This document shows, piece by piece, positions 8,131-16,307 of a stretch of 64,000 nt of DNA. The stretch's first letter is position 1. The number at the start of each line of letters is the position of its first letter. Source of the stretch: Rasiella rasia. GTDB taxonomy: Bacteria > Bacteroidota > Bacteroidia > Flavobacteriales > Flavobacteriaceae. The stretch is from contig NZ_CP049057.1 of the NCBI RefSeq assembly GCF_011044175.1, forward strand, positions 3,269,501 to 3,333,500, given 5' to 3'. A program made the position numbers and the translations under genes. The notes below the pieces were generated by a model. It had not been told where the DNA came from. It worked only from the letters and a program-made list of their open reading frames with translations, and did not search any database.

Positions 8131-9678
8131 TTATTGTAAAAATGTAACTGCGCATATTTTGCCATCACAAATTTCATAAATAGCTATAGCGCTAAACTGT
8201 GTACCGTTGGCAGTAATAAGCTCTTCATCAATTACTATGTTGCCAATAACCATTCTATTTGGTACAGTATAATGGAGATCGGGTGTGTTTTCAAAAAATT
8301 TGGTAAAACCAACTTTCATAGTGTCGTGCCCTGCTGTGCGTAACTTATTCGGAAAATTATAGGTTTTAATCGTATCTCCATAGGCCTGCATAAAGGCATC
8401 TATATCGCGGTTATTATATGCCTCCATTTGTGCCAAAACGGGCGGTAACGGATCGTCGGCTTTTTTATTTCCAATAAATGTCATGGTTTGTATAAGACCA
8501 TTTTTGGTTTCATAAACAGTAACTTGTCGGTTGGAACGTCCATTTACCGTAGCAACTTCTTCGTCAATAACATAATTGTTTAGTACAATTCTATTTTTTA
8601 CTTCAACATGCCAGCTTTCATTGTTTTTATAGAAATTCGCATAACTTGACTTTAGTTGGTCTCGACCAACAGATATGGTGTCTGAAGGGAAACGACTCAC
8701 TAACACGTTTTCAGCAAATGCATTGGCAAATAAGTCTAAATTAGCTTCGTTAAAAGGTTTAATGTGTACATCTACTATGGAGGCGGGTGATGGTTGTTTC
8801 TTTTCTGCAGCAAAAGCAATATGCTTCTTATCTGGACTCACTGCAATACGCGTTATATTTTCGATGTTATTTGCTGAAAAATCTGCAACTTCAACCCATC
8901 GAGCGGGGTCAAAGAGGCTGTACGTATATAGTTTAGAACCACTACCAATAACCAACGTTGAAGCATCTAACCAAGCGTGATCCTGAATTCCTGTGGGTAA
9001 CTGACACACAAAGTAAGTCTCTTCGGCATTGTTCACATCTACCAGATAAACATCATGATTTTTTTCTTCGTTTACAATGGTATAACTTACCGAATCGCTA
9101 TTGGGAACTTTATGAATTGATCTTCCAGAATTTTCGGCATACAATGTAGCCTGATCTTTTTTTATATCGGCAATAATTAAGTCTAGTTGTCCACCAGAAA
9201 GTATCGATGCCACTAAAAAATTTTCATCGTAAAAAGCATAGTATGCAATCTCTAACTCGCTCAATAACATTTCGTAATCACCAAAACCAGGGTTGGTATA
9301 ATCATAGGCATATAATCGCTGCAATCCGGTTGTGTCTAGTCGTACTGCTGTGATTTTATTTTTATTGGGGTAGGGCATGGGTGAATATTCTCCTCCTGCC
9401 GTTTTTGCATTTACGCGGTGTTTGGTTTTTTCTGAAATATAATACATTTGAATCTCCGTCTGCCCATCTTCACTTCCTGCATACAATACTTTGTTGTTGT
9501 CTAAAAAATGAGGCTGATTGTCGTACCCTGAGCCGTTTGAAATATTTTGAAAATTAGCAACGGTAAATGTACTATCGGTTACTGCTACATCTAATAGAAA
9601 TACATCTGTATTAGGTTGAGCTATAAGCGACAAGGAAAATAGTAAAGAGAATATGGGAATAAGAGAAACTGCTTTCAT
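8131..9678 (-). CDS. Secreted TolB/WD40-like beta-propeller protein with two tandem NTF2/SnoaL-like domains
   Basis: 515 residues with a signal peptide (ending SLIAQ, about residue 20). Residues about 30-300 contain repeated propeller-type segments (PHFLDNNKVLYAG, YSPMPYPNKNKITAV, AVSPDKKHIAFAAEKK) typical of TolB/PD40 repeats. Two NTF2-like domains follow, about 305-405 and 410-515; the second carries YNNRDIDAFMQAYGD and ends AVTFLQ, matching the C-terminus of the adjacent amidohydrolase (YNARDIDAFMDTYADD, KVTFLR). No catalytic residues are obvious. It precedes the amidohydrolase by 75 bp on the same strand and is probably cotranscribed with it. Function unknown. Confidence 0.7.
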   Translation of the reverse strand: MKAVSLIPIFSLLFSLSLIAQPNTDVFLLDVAVTDSTFTVANFQNISNGSGYDNQPHFLDNNKVLYAGSEDGQTEIQMYYISEKTKHRVNAKTAGGEYSPMPYPNKNKITAVRLDTTGLQRLYAYDYTNPGFGDYEMLLSELEIAYYAFYDENFLVASILSGGQLDLIIADIKKDQATLYAENSGRSIHKVPNSDSVSYTIVNEEKNHDVYLVDVNNAEETYFVCQLPTGIQDHAWLDASTLVIGSGSKLYTYSLFDPARWVEVADFSANNIENITRIAVSPDKKHIAFAAEKKQPSPASIVDVHIKPFNEANLDLFANAFAENVLVSRFPSDTISVGRDQLKSSYANFYKNNESWHVEVKNRIVLNNYVIDEEVATVNGRSNRQVTVYETKNGLIQTMTFIGNKKADDPLPPVLAQMEAYNNRDIDAFMQAYGDTIKTYNFPNKLRTAGHDTMKVGFTKFFENTPDLHYTVPNRMVIGNIVIDEELITANGTQFSAIAIYEICDGKICAVTFLQ

Positions 9679-9716
9679 GAACTTTTTTTGATTTTTAAAG
9701 ATACGAAGATTGTATC

Positions 9717-9747
9717 ATAAAAAAGCCGCTCTCTTTCGAGAACGGCT
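9717..9747 (-). terminator. Intrinsic terminator after fadE
   Basis: A 10-bp stem (AGCCG-TTCTC against GAGAGCGGCT on the minus strand, one wobble) closes a four-base loop and is followed on the minus strand by six T. It ends the fad operon 41 bp past the fadE stop. Confidence 0.8.
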
Positions 9748-9787
9748 ATCTTCAATTTAACCTATTTAATTTAACTAATCTATAATT

Positions 9788-11593
9788 TTAGAATGGGTAT
9801 TTTCCTTCTGCGGAAACTTTCTCCGCAATTAATTTACGCATAGCGCCAATATTTGGCATATTTTGATATTTGGTAAAGCGCTTTAAGCCCATCAACATCA
9901 TACGTTGCTCATCACCTTCAGCAAACGAAATAATCGATTCTTTTGCTTTTACCGAAATAATATCTACAGCATGGTACAAATACAATTGCGACATTGCTAT
10001 CTGTCCTTCTTGACTTTTTTCTCCAGAACGCTTCACGTTTTTCTCAGTACGTAAAATAGTACTTTCGGCCATATAGATTTCAATTAAGATATCTGCAGCC
10101 GCCATTAACATTTGCTGATGTTTTTCGAGGTCTGGACCAAATTTTTGAACAGCAGCACCCGCAACCATTAAAAAGACTTTTTTCAACTTTTTGATCATTT
10201 CTTTCTCTTCAGAAAACAATTCAGAATAGTCTGGTGTATCAAAAGACGGAATTCCTGTAAGTTCTGCTGCTACAGCTTGAGCAGGGTTTAAAAGATCTAC
10301 ATGCCCCTTCATTGCCTTTTTAACAAGCATTCCAACGGCAAGCATGCGGTTAATTTCATTAGTACCCTCGTAAATACGAGCAATTCGTGCATCTCTCCAC
10401 GCTGCTTCCATTGGAGTATCTTCACTAAAGCCCATTCCGCCAAAAATCTGAATCCCTTCATCACTACAGTTCTGAATGTCTTCAGATACAGCAACTTTCA
10501 GAATTGAACATTCTATGGCGTATTCTTCAACTCCTTTTAATTCTGCTTCTTGGTGACTATTCCCTTCAGCAATACGAATATTAATACGGTCTTCTATATT
10601 TTTTGCGGCTCTGTAGGTTGCACTTTCACCTGCGTATGCAGCTGTAGCCATTTCGGCTAATTTCAACTTAATTGCTCCAAAGTTTGCTATGGCAGTGTTA
10701 AACTGCTTGCGTTCGTTAGCATATTGAGCAGCTGTGGTAGTAACACGACGTTGTGAATCTAAACAGGCTGCGGCTAACTTAATACGTCCAACATTTAAAG
10801 CGTTCATCGCAATTTTGAATCCGTTTCCTCTTTCAGAAAGCATATTCTCTACAGGAACTTTAGTATCGTTAAAAAACACTTGGCGCGTAGAAGAAGCTCT
10901 AATTCCGAGTTTGTGTTCTTCTTCACCCATTGAAATACCATTGGTTGGATCATTTTCTACAATAAAACCAGTAATATTTTTATCATCTTCAATACGTGCA
11001 AAGACAATCATTACATTACAGAAGCCAGCATTTGAAATCCACATTTTTTGCCCGCTAATGAGGTAGTGTTTTCCATCTTCGCTTAAAACCGCTTTTGTCT
11101 TTCCAGAATTTGCATCACTACCCGCACCTGGTTCGGTTAAGCAGTAGGCGCCAAACCACTCACCACTAGCTAGTTTTGGTACATACTTCTTCTTTTGTTC
11201 TTCATTTCCGTAGAGCGTAATAGGCATAGTACCAATTCCAGTATGTGCTCCAAAAGCCGTTGAGAAAGATCCTGTTCCACTAGAAATATAGTCGCATGTT
11301 AATACTGTAGAGACAAAGCCCATTCCCATACCACCGTATTCTTCTGGAACGGCAACACTTAAAAAGCCAAGAGCTCCTGCTTTGCGCATAACTTCTTCTG
11401 TGAGCGCATAATCTTTCGCTTCAAAGCGATCTCTATGGGCGACAATTTCACGGTCGTTAAATTCCATCACCGCTTCTTTCATCATGCGTTGCTCTTCATT
11501 AAAATCTTCTGGCGTGAATATATCTTCACAAGCGGTTTCTTTAACCAAGAATTGCCCGCCACGTAATATGTCTTTTTTTGTTTCTGTGTTCAT
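9788..11593 (-). CDS. fadE: Acyl-CoA dehydrogenase, FadE type with C-terminal extension
   Basis: 601 residues from the ATG at 11593; a longer reading from 11635 adds 14 residues that look like leader sequence. It performs the first step of beta-oxidation, FAD-dependent desaturation of acyl-CoA to trans-2-enoyl-CoA. The three acyl-CoA dehydrogenase domains are clear: CLTEPGAGSDANSGKT (FAD/substrate loop), the middle beta-domain with KMWISNAGF, and the C-terminal helical domain with QIFGGMGFSEDTPMEAAWRDARI and IYEGTNEINRM. A further about 150-residue helical tail matches the longer Bacillus FadE class. It is the last gene of marR-fadN-fadA-fadE. Confidence 0.92.
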   Translation of the reverse strand: MNTETKKDILRGGQFLVKETACEDIFTPEDFNEEQRMMKEAVMEFNDREIVAHRDRFEAKDYALTEEVMRKAGALGFLSVAVPEEYGGMGMGFVSTVLTCDYISSGTGSFSTAFGAHTGIGTMPITLYGNEEQKKKYVPKLASGEWFGAYCLTEPGAGSDANSGKTKAVLSEDGKHYLISGQKMWISNAGFCNVMIVFARIEDDKNITGFIVENDPTNGISMGEEEHKLGIRASSTRQVFFNDTKVPVENMLSERGNGFKIAMNALNVGRIKLAAACLDSQRRVTTTAAQYANERKQFNTAIANFGAIKLKLAEMATAAYAGESATYRAAKNIEDRINIRIAEGNSHQEAELKGVEEYAIECSILKVAVSEDIQNCSDEGIQIFGGMGFSEDTPMEAAWRDARIARIYEGTNEINRMLAVGMLVKKAMKGHVDLLNPAQAVAAELTGIPSFDTPDYSELFSEEKEMIKKLKKVFLMVAGAAVQKFGPDLEKHQQMLMAAADILIEIYMAESTILRTEKNVKRSGEKSQEGQIAMSQLYLYHAVDIISVKAKESIISFAEGDEQRMMLMGLKRFTKYQNMPNIGAMRKLIAEKVSAEGKYPF

Positions 11594-11706
11594 GTTACAA
11601 TTTTTATATAATGGATAGTGTCTGTTCGCGCGCAATCGAGAATTATAATATTGCCTATCTGTTGTTTCAGGCCTCGACGGTGCTCAACCAGTCATGCTTC
11701 TAATAT

Positions 11707-12897
11707 TTACTTTAAGAATTCAAAAATTCCAGCTGCGCCTTGTCCGGTACCTACGCACATAGTCACCATACCGTATTTTCCTTGCATTTCGCGCTTTCTC
11801 ATTTCATCAAACAGTTGTACCGAAAGTTTTGCTCCTGTACAACCAAGTGGGTGACCAAGTGCAATTGCACCGCCATTTACGTTTACAATGTCTGGGTTGA
11901 GGTTTAATTCTCGAATTACTGCTAAACTTTGAGAAGCAAATGCTTCATTTAGTTCAATTAGGTTAATATCGTCTTGTTTTAGTCCTGCTTGTTGTAAGGC
12001 CTTTGGAATAGCTTTAACAGGACCAATTCCCATAATACGTGGTTCTACACCCATGGCTGCATAGTTCACCATTCTGGCAATAGGCTCTAAGTTTAATTCT
12101 TTCACCATGGCTTCGCTCATCACCATTACAAAGGCTGCGCCATCGCTCATTTGTGATGAGTTACCGGCGGTTACGCTTCCACCTTGAGCAAAAACTGGAC
12201 GAAGTTTTGCCAAAGCTTCTAGACTTGTTCCCTTTCTAGGTCCTTCATCCTTTGTTACTGTATATTTTTTTGTTGCTTTCTTGCCATTGTCGTCTACATA
12301 CGTTTGTTCAACTTCAATAGGGACAATCTGATCTTGAAAACGGTCTTCAGCTTGTGCTTTTAGGGCTTTCATATGACTGTTATACGCAAATTCGTCTTGG
12401 TCTTCACGAGATACCTTAAACTGGTTTGCCACAGCTTCTGCAGTATTACCCATTCCCCAATAATAATCTTCATGCCCATTTTTTACAATGTCGTAATTTA
12501 ATTCTGGCTTGTAACCAGACATTGGCACACTACTCATGCTTTCGGCTCCTCCGGCAATGATACAATCTGCCATTCCTGACTGAATCTTGGCTGCTGCCAA
12601 GGCAATAGTCTCTACTCCTGAAGAGCAAAAACGATTTACTGTCATTCCAGGCACATCTACAATGTCTAGCCCCATTAAAGAAATAAGTCTACCAAAGTTT
12701 AGTCCTTGTGATCCTTCTGGCATGGCGTTACCAACGATTACATCGTCAATGCGCTTTGCGTCTAAATTTGGCAGTTCTTTCATCATGTATTGAATGGTCT
12801 CTGCGGCCAAATCATCGGCTCTTTTAAATCTAAAAACTCCCCTAGGCGCTTTTCCTACGGCTGTTCTGTATGCTTTTACTATATATGCTTGCTTCAT
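11707..12897 (-). CDS. fadA: Acetyl-CoA C-acyltransferase (3-ketoacyl-CoA thiolase)
   Basis: 396 residues, the usual thiolase length. It cleaves 3-ketoacyl-CoA with CoA to acetyl-CoA and a shortened acyl-CoA, the last step of each beta-oxidation round. The acyl-accepting cysteine is Cys91 ([10 protein letters not shown]). The late thiolase motifs are present: [25 protein letters not shown] (catalytic His) and the second active cysteine in [11 protein letters not shown]. It lies between fadN and fadE; the 424-bp gap to fadN is filled by a decayed inserted gene. Transcription probably continues from the marR promoter, though an internal promoter cannot be ruled out. Confidence 0.93.
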   Translation of the reverse strand: MKQAYIVKAYRTAVGKAPRGVFRFKRADDLAAETIQYMMKELPNLDAKRIDDVIVGNAMPEGSQGLNFGRLISLMGLDIVDVPGMTVNRFCSSGVETIALAAAKIQSGMADCIIAGGAESMSSVPMSGYKPELNYDIVKNGHEDYYWGMGNTAEAVANQFKVSREDQDEFAYNSHMKALKAQAEDRFQDQIVPIEVEQTYVDDNGKKATKKYTVTKDEGPRKGTSLEALAKLRPVFAQGGSVTAGNSSQMSDGAAFVMVMSEAMVKELNLEPIARMVNYAAMGVEPRIMGIGPVKAIPKALQQAGLKQDDINLIELNEAFASQSLAVIRELNLNPDIVNVNGGAIALGHPLGCTGAKLSVQLFDEMRKREMQGKYGMVTMCVGTGQGAAGIFEFLK

Positions 12898-12916
12898 AAA
12901 TCTAATATTGAGTTGT

Positions 12917-12939
12917 TAGTATTGAGTAATGAGTTATAA
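12917..12939. repeat. Inverted repeat, left end flanking the decayed four-helix-bundle gene
   Basis: This 23-bp stretch, with core TTGAGTAATGAGTTAT, matches the reverse complement of 13277-13299 at 19 of 23 positions. The pair brackets the pseudogene almost exactly: its stop codon lies inside this arm and its start codon inside the other. Confidence 0.6.
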
Positions 12940-13280
12940 TTTCTTTTGAAATAAATAATTCATTTTCTGTATTTCAACACATAATTCAATTAATGGTTTT
13001 ATTTATTTTTTATCGATTAATCCAAAATATCCAATAGGGAGTAACTGGGTTTGAAATTCATAAGCTGAGCCGTTCGCAATACTTGAAAAAGTTTAAATTC
13101 TTTATTCAAATTTCTTCCAGCACCTCTTGCTATATTTGAACGGATAGATGTTGAACATCTTTTTATTTACGAACATATTCCAAATTATTCTTCACTTGAA
13201 AGTTTAATTGAAAGGTCACATACTTCTTTCGCAAGTTGCATTCCTTTCTTCCTAATGATTAAGTCTTCTAACTTGTTCAT
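12934..13280 (-). pseudogene. Decayed four-helix-bundle (S23 / 23S rRNA intervening-sequence type) protein gene
   Basis: Read on the minus strand from the ATG at 13280, the translation starts MNKLEDLIIRKKGMQLAKEV and meets a stop after 31 codons. The same frame then resumes with FGICS-stop-IKR, STSIRSNIARGAGRN and KEFKLFQV. A frameshift leads to IANGSAYEFQTQLL, GYFGLIDKK, another stop, and a C-terminus IKPLIELCVEIQKM. The order and spacing match the family pattern (E-x-FGL-x-SQIRRAA-x-SIPSNIAEGAGR...KEF...GSLxELETQL...GYL...). Total length, about 115 codons, is also that of the family. At least three stops and one frameshift make it a clear relic. It interrupts the fadN-fadA spacing. Confidence 0.8.
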
Positions 13281-13299
13281 AACTCTATACTCACTACTA
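13277..13299. repeat. Inverted repeat, right end flanking the decayed four-helix-bundle gene
   Basis: Partner of 12917-12939 in opposite orientation (19 of 23 identical). On the minus strand its core reads GTGAGTATAGAGTTATG, the last ATG being the start codon of the relic gene. Confidence 0.6.
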
Positions 13300-13321
13300 A
13301 TTTCTCACCACTAAAAAAACT

Positions 13322-15730
13322 TTAGTTTCTCAACGGCTTTCCTTTTTGAATCATATGCTGTAATCGTTCTAGTGTTTTGCGTTCTCCCGTGAGGCTTAAA
13401 AATGCTTCACGTTCTAGGTCTAACAAATATTGTTCGCTAACTAAAGTTGGTTCAGACAAATCGCCACCGGCCATTACATAGGCTAGTTTATCTGCAATCT
13501 TCTGATCGTGTTCGCTAATATATTTACTCGCTTCCATACTGTCTGTTCCTACGTAGAACATACCAAGCGCTTGTTTTCCTAATACTTTTACATCAGTTCT
13601 CATCGGAGGTTTTGTGTAGCCCATATCTGCCATTTGACGCGCTACAGCTTTTGCTGTTGCCAACTGTCTGGCAGTATTCACAACCACTATATCTTTACCT
13701 GGTTTTAATATGTCAAGGTCGTATGCTTCATAGGCCGAAGTAGAAACTTTTGCCATTGCTACCGTTAAAAAGTGTTGACGTAATCTGTTTAACTCTACAT
13801 CGTCTTTTTCAAAAGAATCACTAGCTCGTAACGCCATTTCTTTAGAACCACCACCGCCTGGAATAACTCCTACACCAAACTCTACAAGTCCTATATAGCT
13901 TTCTGCAGCGGCAACCACACGATCTGCATGTAGCGTTAACTCACATCCTCCACCTAGGGTCATTCCGTGCGGAGCCATTACGGTTGGAATAGACGAGTAG
14001 CGAAGACGCATTACAGTATCTTGAAAGTATTTCACTGCGGCATTAAGCTCATCATACTCTTGCTCTACAGCCATCATAAAGATCATCCCAATATTAGCTC
14101 CTACAGAGAAATTAGCACCTTGGTTTCCAATAACAAGACCGTCGTAGTCTTTCTCTGCTAAATCTATTGCCTTATTAATTCCAGCCAAGACATCGCCGCC
14201 AATGCTGTTCATTTTACTTCGGAATTCACAGTTTAAGATACCATCTCCTAAGTCTTCAACCACAACACCACTGTTTTTAAACACTTCGGTATTTTGACGA
14301 ATATTGTCTAGGATGATAAAGGCATCTTGTCCCGGAACCTTTAATTGTTGTTTTTTCGGAATGTCATAAAAATAGGTTGCTCCTTCTTTTACTGTATAGA
14401 ACGAATCATTTCCGTTGGCTACCATTTCTGAAACCCATGAAGCAGGTTCGTGACCTTCAGCTTTCATCATATCGATTCCTTCATGTACGCCAATAGCGTC
14501 CCATATTTCAAAAGGCCCGTGCTGCCAACCAAATCCGGCTTTCATAGCATCATCAATTTTGTACAATTCGTCTGAAATTTCAGGAATACGATTTGTTACA
14601 TAAGCGAAAAGTGCAGCAAGTGTTTTTCTGTTAAACGCTCCGGCTTGATCCTTTCCTTTTACTAAGATTGGAAAACGATCTGCAACATTATCTACAGATT
14701 TAGTTAATTCTAGTGTCGCAAACTTTGCCTTTTTCGCAGCTCTGTATTCTAATGTATCTAAATCGAGACTTAAAATTTCAGTAGCACCATCTGCATTCTT
14801 TGTTTTTTTATAAAATCCTTGTCCAGTTTTACTTCCAAGCCATTTGTTGTCCATCATGGTATTAATGAACTCTGGTAATTCGAATAGCTTAGCGCGTTCA
14901 TCATCTGGGCAGTTTTCACGAATTCCATTGGCTACATGTACCAATGTATCTAAACCAACAACATCTACTGTACGAAACGTAGCGCTTTTAGGGCGCCCGA
15001 TTACAGGGCCTGAAAGTTTGTCTACTTCTTCAATGGTTAAGCCCATTTCTTTTACCGCATGAAACAAACTCATAATGCTAAAGATTCCAATACGGTTTCC
15101 GATAAAAGCAGGTGTGTCTTTAGCAACTACAGTTGTTTTTCCTAGAAATTGCTCTCCATAACTATTTAGGAAGTCTAATATTTCTGGTTTCGTTTTTGGG
15201 CCAGGAATTATTTCAAAAAGTTTGAGGTATCTCGGCGGATTGAAAAAATGCGTTCCACAGAAGTGTTGTTGGAAGTCGTCACTACGCCCTTCACTCATAA
15301 ATTTTATAGGAATTCCTGAGGTGTTAGAAGTGATTAATGTTCCTGGGGTTCTGTGCTTTTCAAGGTTTTCAAATACCTTTTGCTTTATATCAAGACGTTC
15401 TACAACCACTTCAATAATCCAATCTACATCCTTTACCTTGGCGATATCATCTTCTAAATTACCCGTGGTAATGCGCTTGGCAAAATCTATATGATATAAT
15501 GGAGCGGGCTTTGATTTAATGGAAGCTTGCAAGGCATCGTTTACTAATCTATTACGAACTACCTTGTCTTCTAGGGTAAGACTCTTGGCCTTTTCCTTTT
15601 CATTCAATTCTCTTGGTACAATATCGAGTAAAAGTACTTCTACCCCTATATTGGCAAAATGGCAAGCAATACCGCTTCCCATAATTCCTGAACCAATTAC
15701 GGCTACTTTATTTATTCTTCTTTTTGACAT
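13322..15730 (-). CDS. fadN: 3-hydroxyacyl-CoA dehydrogenase / enoyl-CoA hydratase, FadN type
   Basis: 802 residues. Hydrates trans-2-enoyl-CoA and oxidises the 3-hydroxyacyl-CoA product. Domain order is dehydrogenase first, then hydratase: the NAD-binding motif GSGIMGSGIACHFANIG is at about 12-28, the SNTSGIPI and HFFNPP dehydrogenase motifs at about 135-170, two 3HCDH C-terminal domains follow, and an enoyl-CoA hydratase domain lies at about 490-700 (NSIGGDVLAGI, ANFSVGANIG, GMTLGGGCEL). This order is that of Bacillus FadN and the reverse of E. coli FadB. The start is 7 bp after the marR stop, so it is cotranscribed with the regulator. Confidence 0.92.
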   Translation of the reverse strand: MSKRRINKVAVIGSGIMGSGIACHFANIGVEVLLLDIVPRELNEKEKAKSLTLEDKVVRNRLVNDALQASIKSKPAPLYHIDFAKRITTGNLEDDIAKVKDVDWIIEVVVERLDIKQKVFENLEKHRTPGTLITSNTSGIPIKFMSEGRSDDFQQHFCGTHFFNPPRYLKLFEIIPGPKTKPEILDFLNSYGEQFLGKTTVVAKDTPAFIGNRIGIFSIMSLFHAVKEMGLTIEEVDKLSGPVIGRPKSATFRTVDVVGLDTLVHVANGIRENCPDDERAKLFELPEFINTMMDNKWLGSKTGQGFYKKTKNADGATEILSLDLDTLEYRAAKKAKFATLELTKSVDNVADRFPILVKGKDQAGAFNRKTLAALFAYVTNRIPEISDELYKIDDAMKAGFGWQHGPFEIWDAIGVHEGIDMMKAEGHEPASWVSEMVANGNDSFYTVKEGATYFYDIPKKQQLKVPGQDAFIILDNIRQNTEVFKNSGVVVEDLGDGILNCEFRSKMNSIGGDVLAGINKAIDLAEKDYDGLVIGNQGANFSVGANIGMIFMMAVEQEYDELNAAVKYFQDTVMRLRYSSIPTVMAPHGMTLGGGCELTLHADRVVAAAESYIGLVEFGVGVIPGGGGSKEMALRASDSFEKDDVELNRLRQHFLTVAMAKVSTSAYEAYDLDILKPGKDIVVVNTARQLATAKAVARQMADMGYTKPPMRTDVKVLGKQALGMFYVGTDSMEASKYISEHDQKIADKLAYVMAGGDLSEPTLVSEQYLLDLEREAFLSLTGERKTLERLQHMIQKGKPLRN

Positions 15731-15737
15731 ATTTGTT

Positions 15738-16187
15738 CTAGTAAGTATGTTTTTCTGTATAAATTCTTTTGCTATTAATAAGCTCCATCATGGTATTAGC
15801 AACTTTTTTAAAAACTGCCAATTCTTCATCAGAAACGTGTTCTTTAACGGCCTCATCAAAACGAAAGACTACGCTTTTGGAAAAATCGCGCATCTCTTTT
15901 CCGAAGGGTGTAAGATGAATTAATACACCTCTACCGTCTTCGGGATTTGGTTTACGCTCTATAAGACCTTTACTCTCCATTGACTTTAATGTACGCGATA
16001 GGGAAGTGGCTTCCATCCCCATTTTAGGTCCAAGGGCCGTAGACGGGGTGCCTTCATCAGGATCAATACTAATTAAGGCAAAACCAGTTGCCATGGTGCT
16101 TTTTTTACGCCCAGCTTCTTCATTGTACATTTTTTGTACAGCCATCCAAGTGGCTCGCAATACGTAATCTATAGTTTTTTCCTTCAA
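15738..16187 (-). CDS. MarR-family regulator of the fad operon (TTG start)
   Basis: 149 residues. Winged helix-turn-helix of the MarR type: an alpha-helical dimerisation N-terminus, the HTH at about 55-75 (MEATSLSRTLKSMESKGLIER) and the wing with the near-invariant DGRG (KPNPEDGRGVLIHLT). The reading frame has no ATG between an upstream stop and the conserved region; TTG at 16187 is the best start. It is the first gene of the marR-fadN-fadA-fadE operon. A palindrome over the promoter suggests autorepression relieved by a fatty acid or acyl-CoA. The effector is inferred from the neighbouring genes, not seen. Confidence 0.88.
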   Translation of the reverse strand: MKEKTIDYVLRATWMAVQKMYNEEAGRKKSTMATGFALISIDPDEGTPSTALGPKMGMEATSLSRTLKSMESKGLIERKPNPEDGRGVLIHLTPFGKEMRDFSKSVVFRFDEAVKEHVSDEELAVFKKVANTMMELINSKRIYTEKHTY

Positions 16188-16216
16188 AGTGATAGTTTCT
16201 GAAATTTTAGGAAAAC

Positions 16217-16247
16217 CAAAGATACTAAAAAAATACTATGCATGCAT
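16217..16247 (-). promoter_or_regulatory. Promoter of the marR-fad operon
   Basis: On the minus strand the -7 element TATCTTTG (16217-16224) matches TAnnTTTG exactly. The -33 position at 16244-16247 falls inside the 18-bp palindrome, so regulator binding would exclude RNA polymerase. The predicted start site, about 16210, gives a leader of roughly 23 nt before the TTG codon. Confidence 0.6.
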
Positions 16248-16251
16248 AGTA
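16234..16251. promoter_or_regulatory. 18-bp perfect palindrome, probable MarR operator
   Basis: TACTATGCATGCATAGTA is a perfect inverted repeat covering the -33 region of the marR promoter. Length and placement fit a MarR dimer site for autoregulation. It also lies upstream of, but beyond the terminator of, fadD. Confidence 0.7.
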
Positions 16252-16257
16252 AATGAA

Positions 16258-16288
16258 CAAAAAAAAGGAGCTCGTTTAGAACTCCTTT
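16258..16288 (-). terminator. Intrinsic terminator after fadD
   Basis: On the minus strand AAGGAGTTC pairs with GAGCTCCTT around a five-base loop and is followed by a run of eight T. It separates fadD from the marR operon. Confidence 0.8.
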
Positions 16289-16307
16289 AATATTTAGTTG
16301 GTATTAG

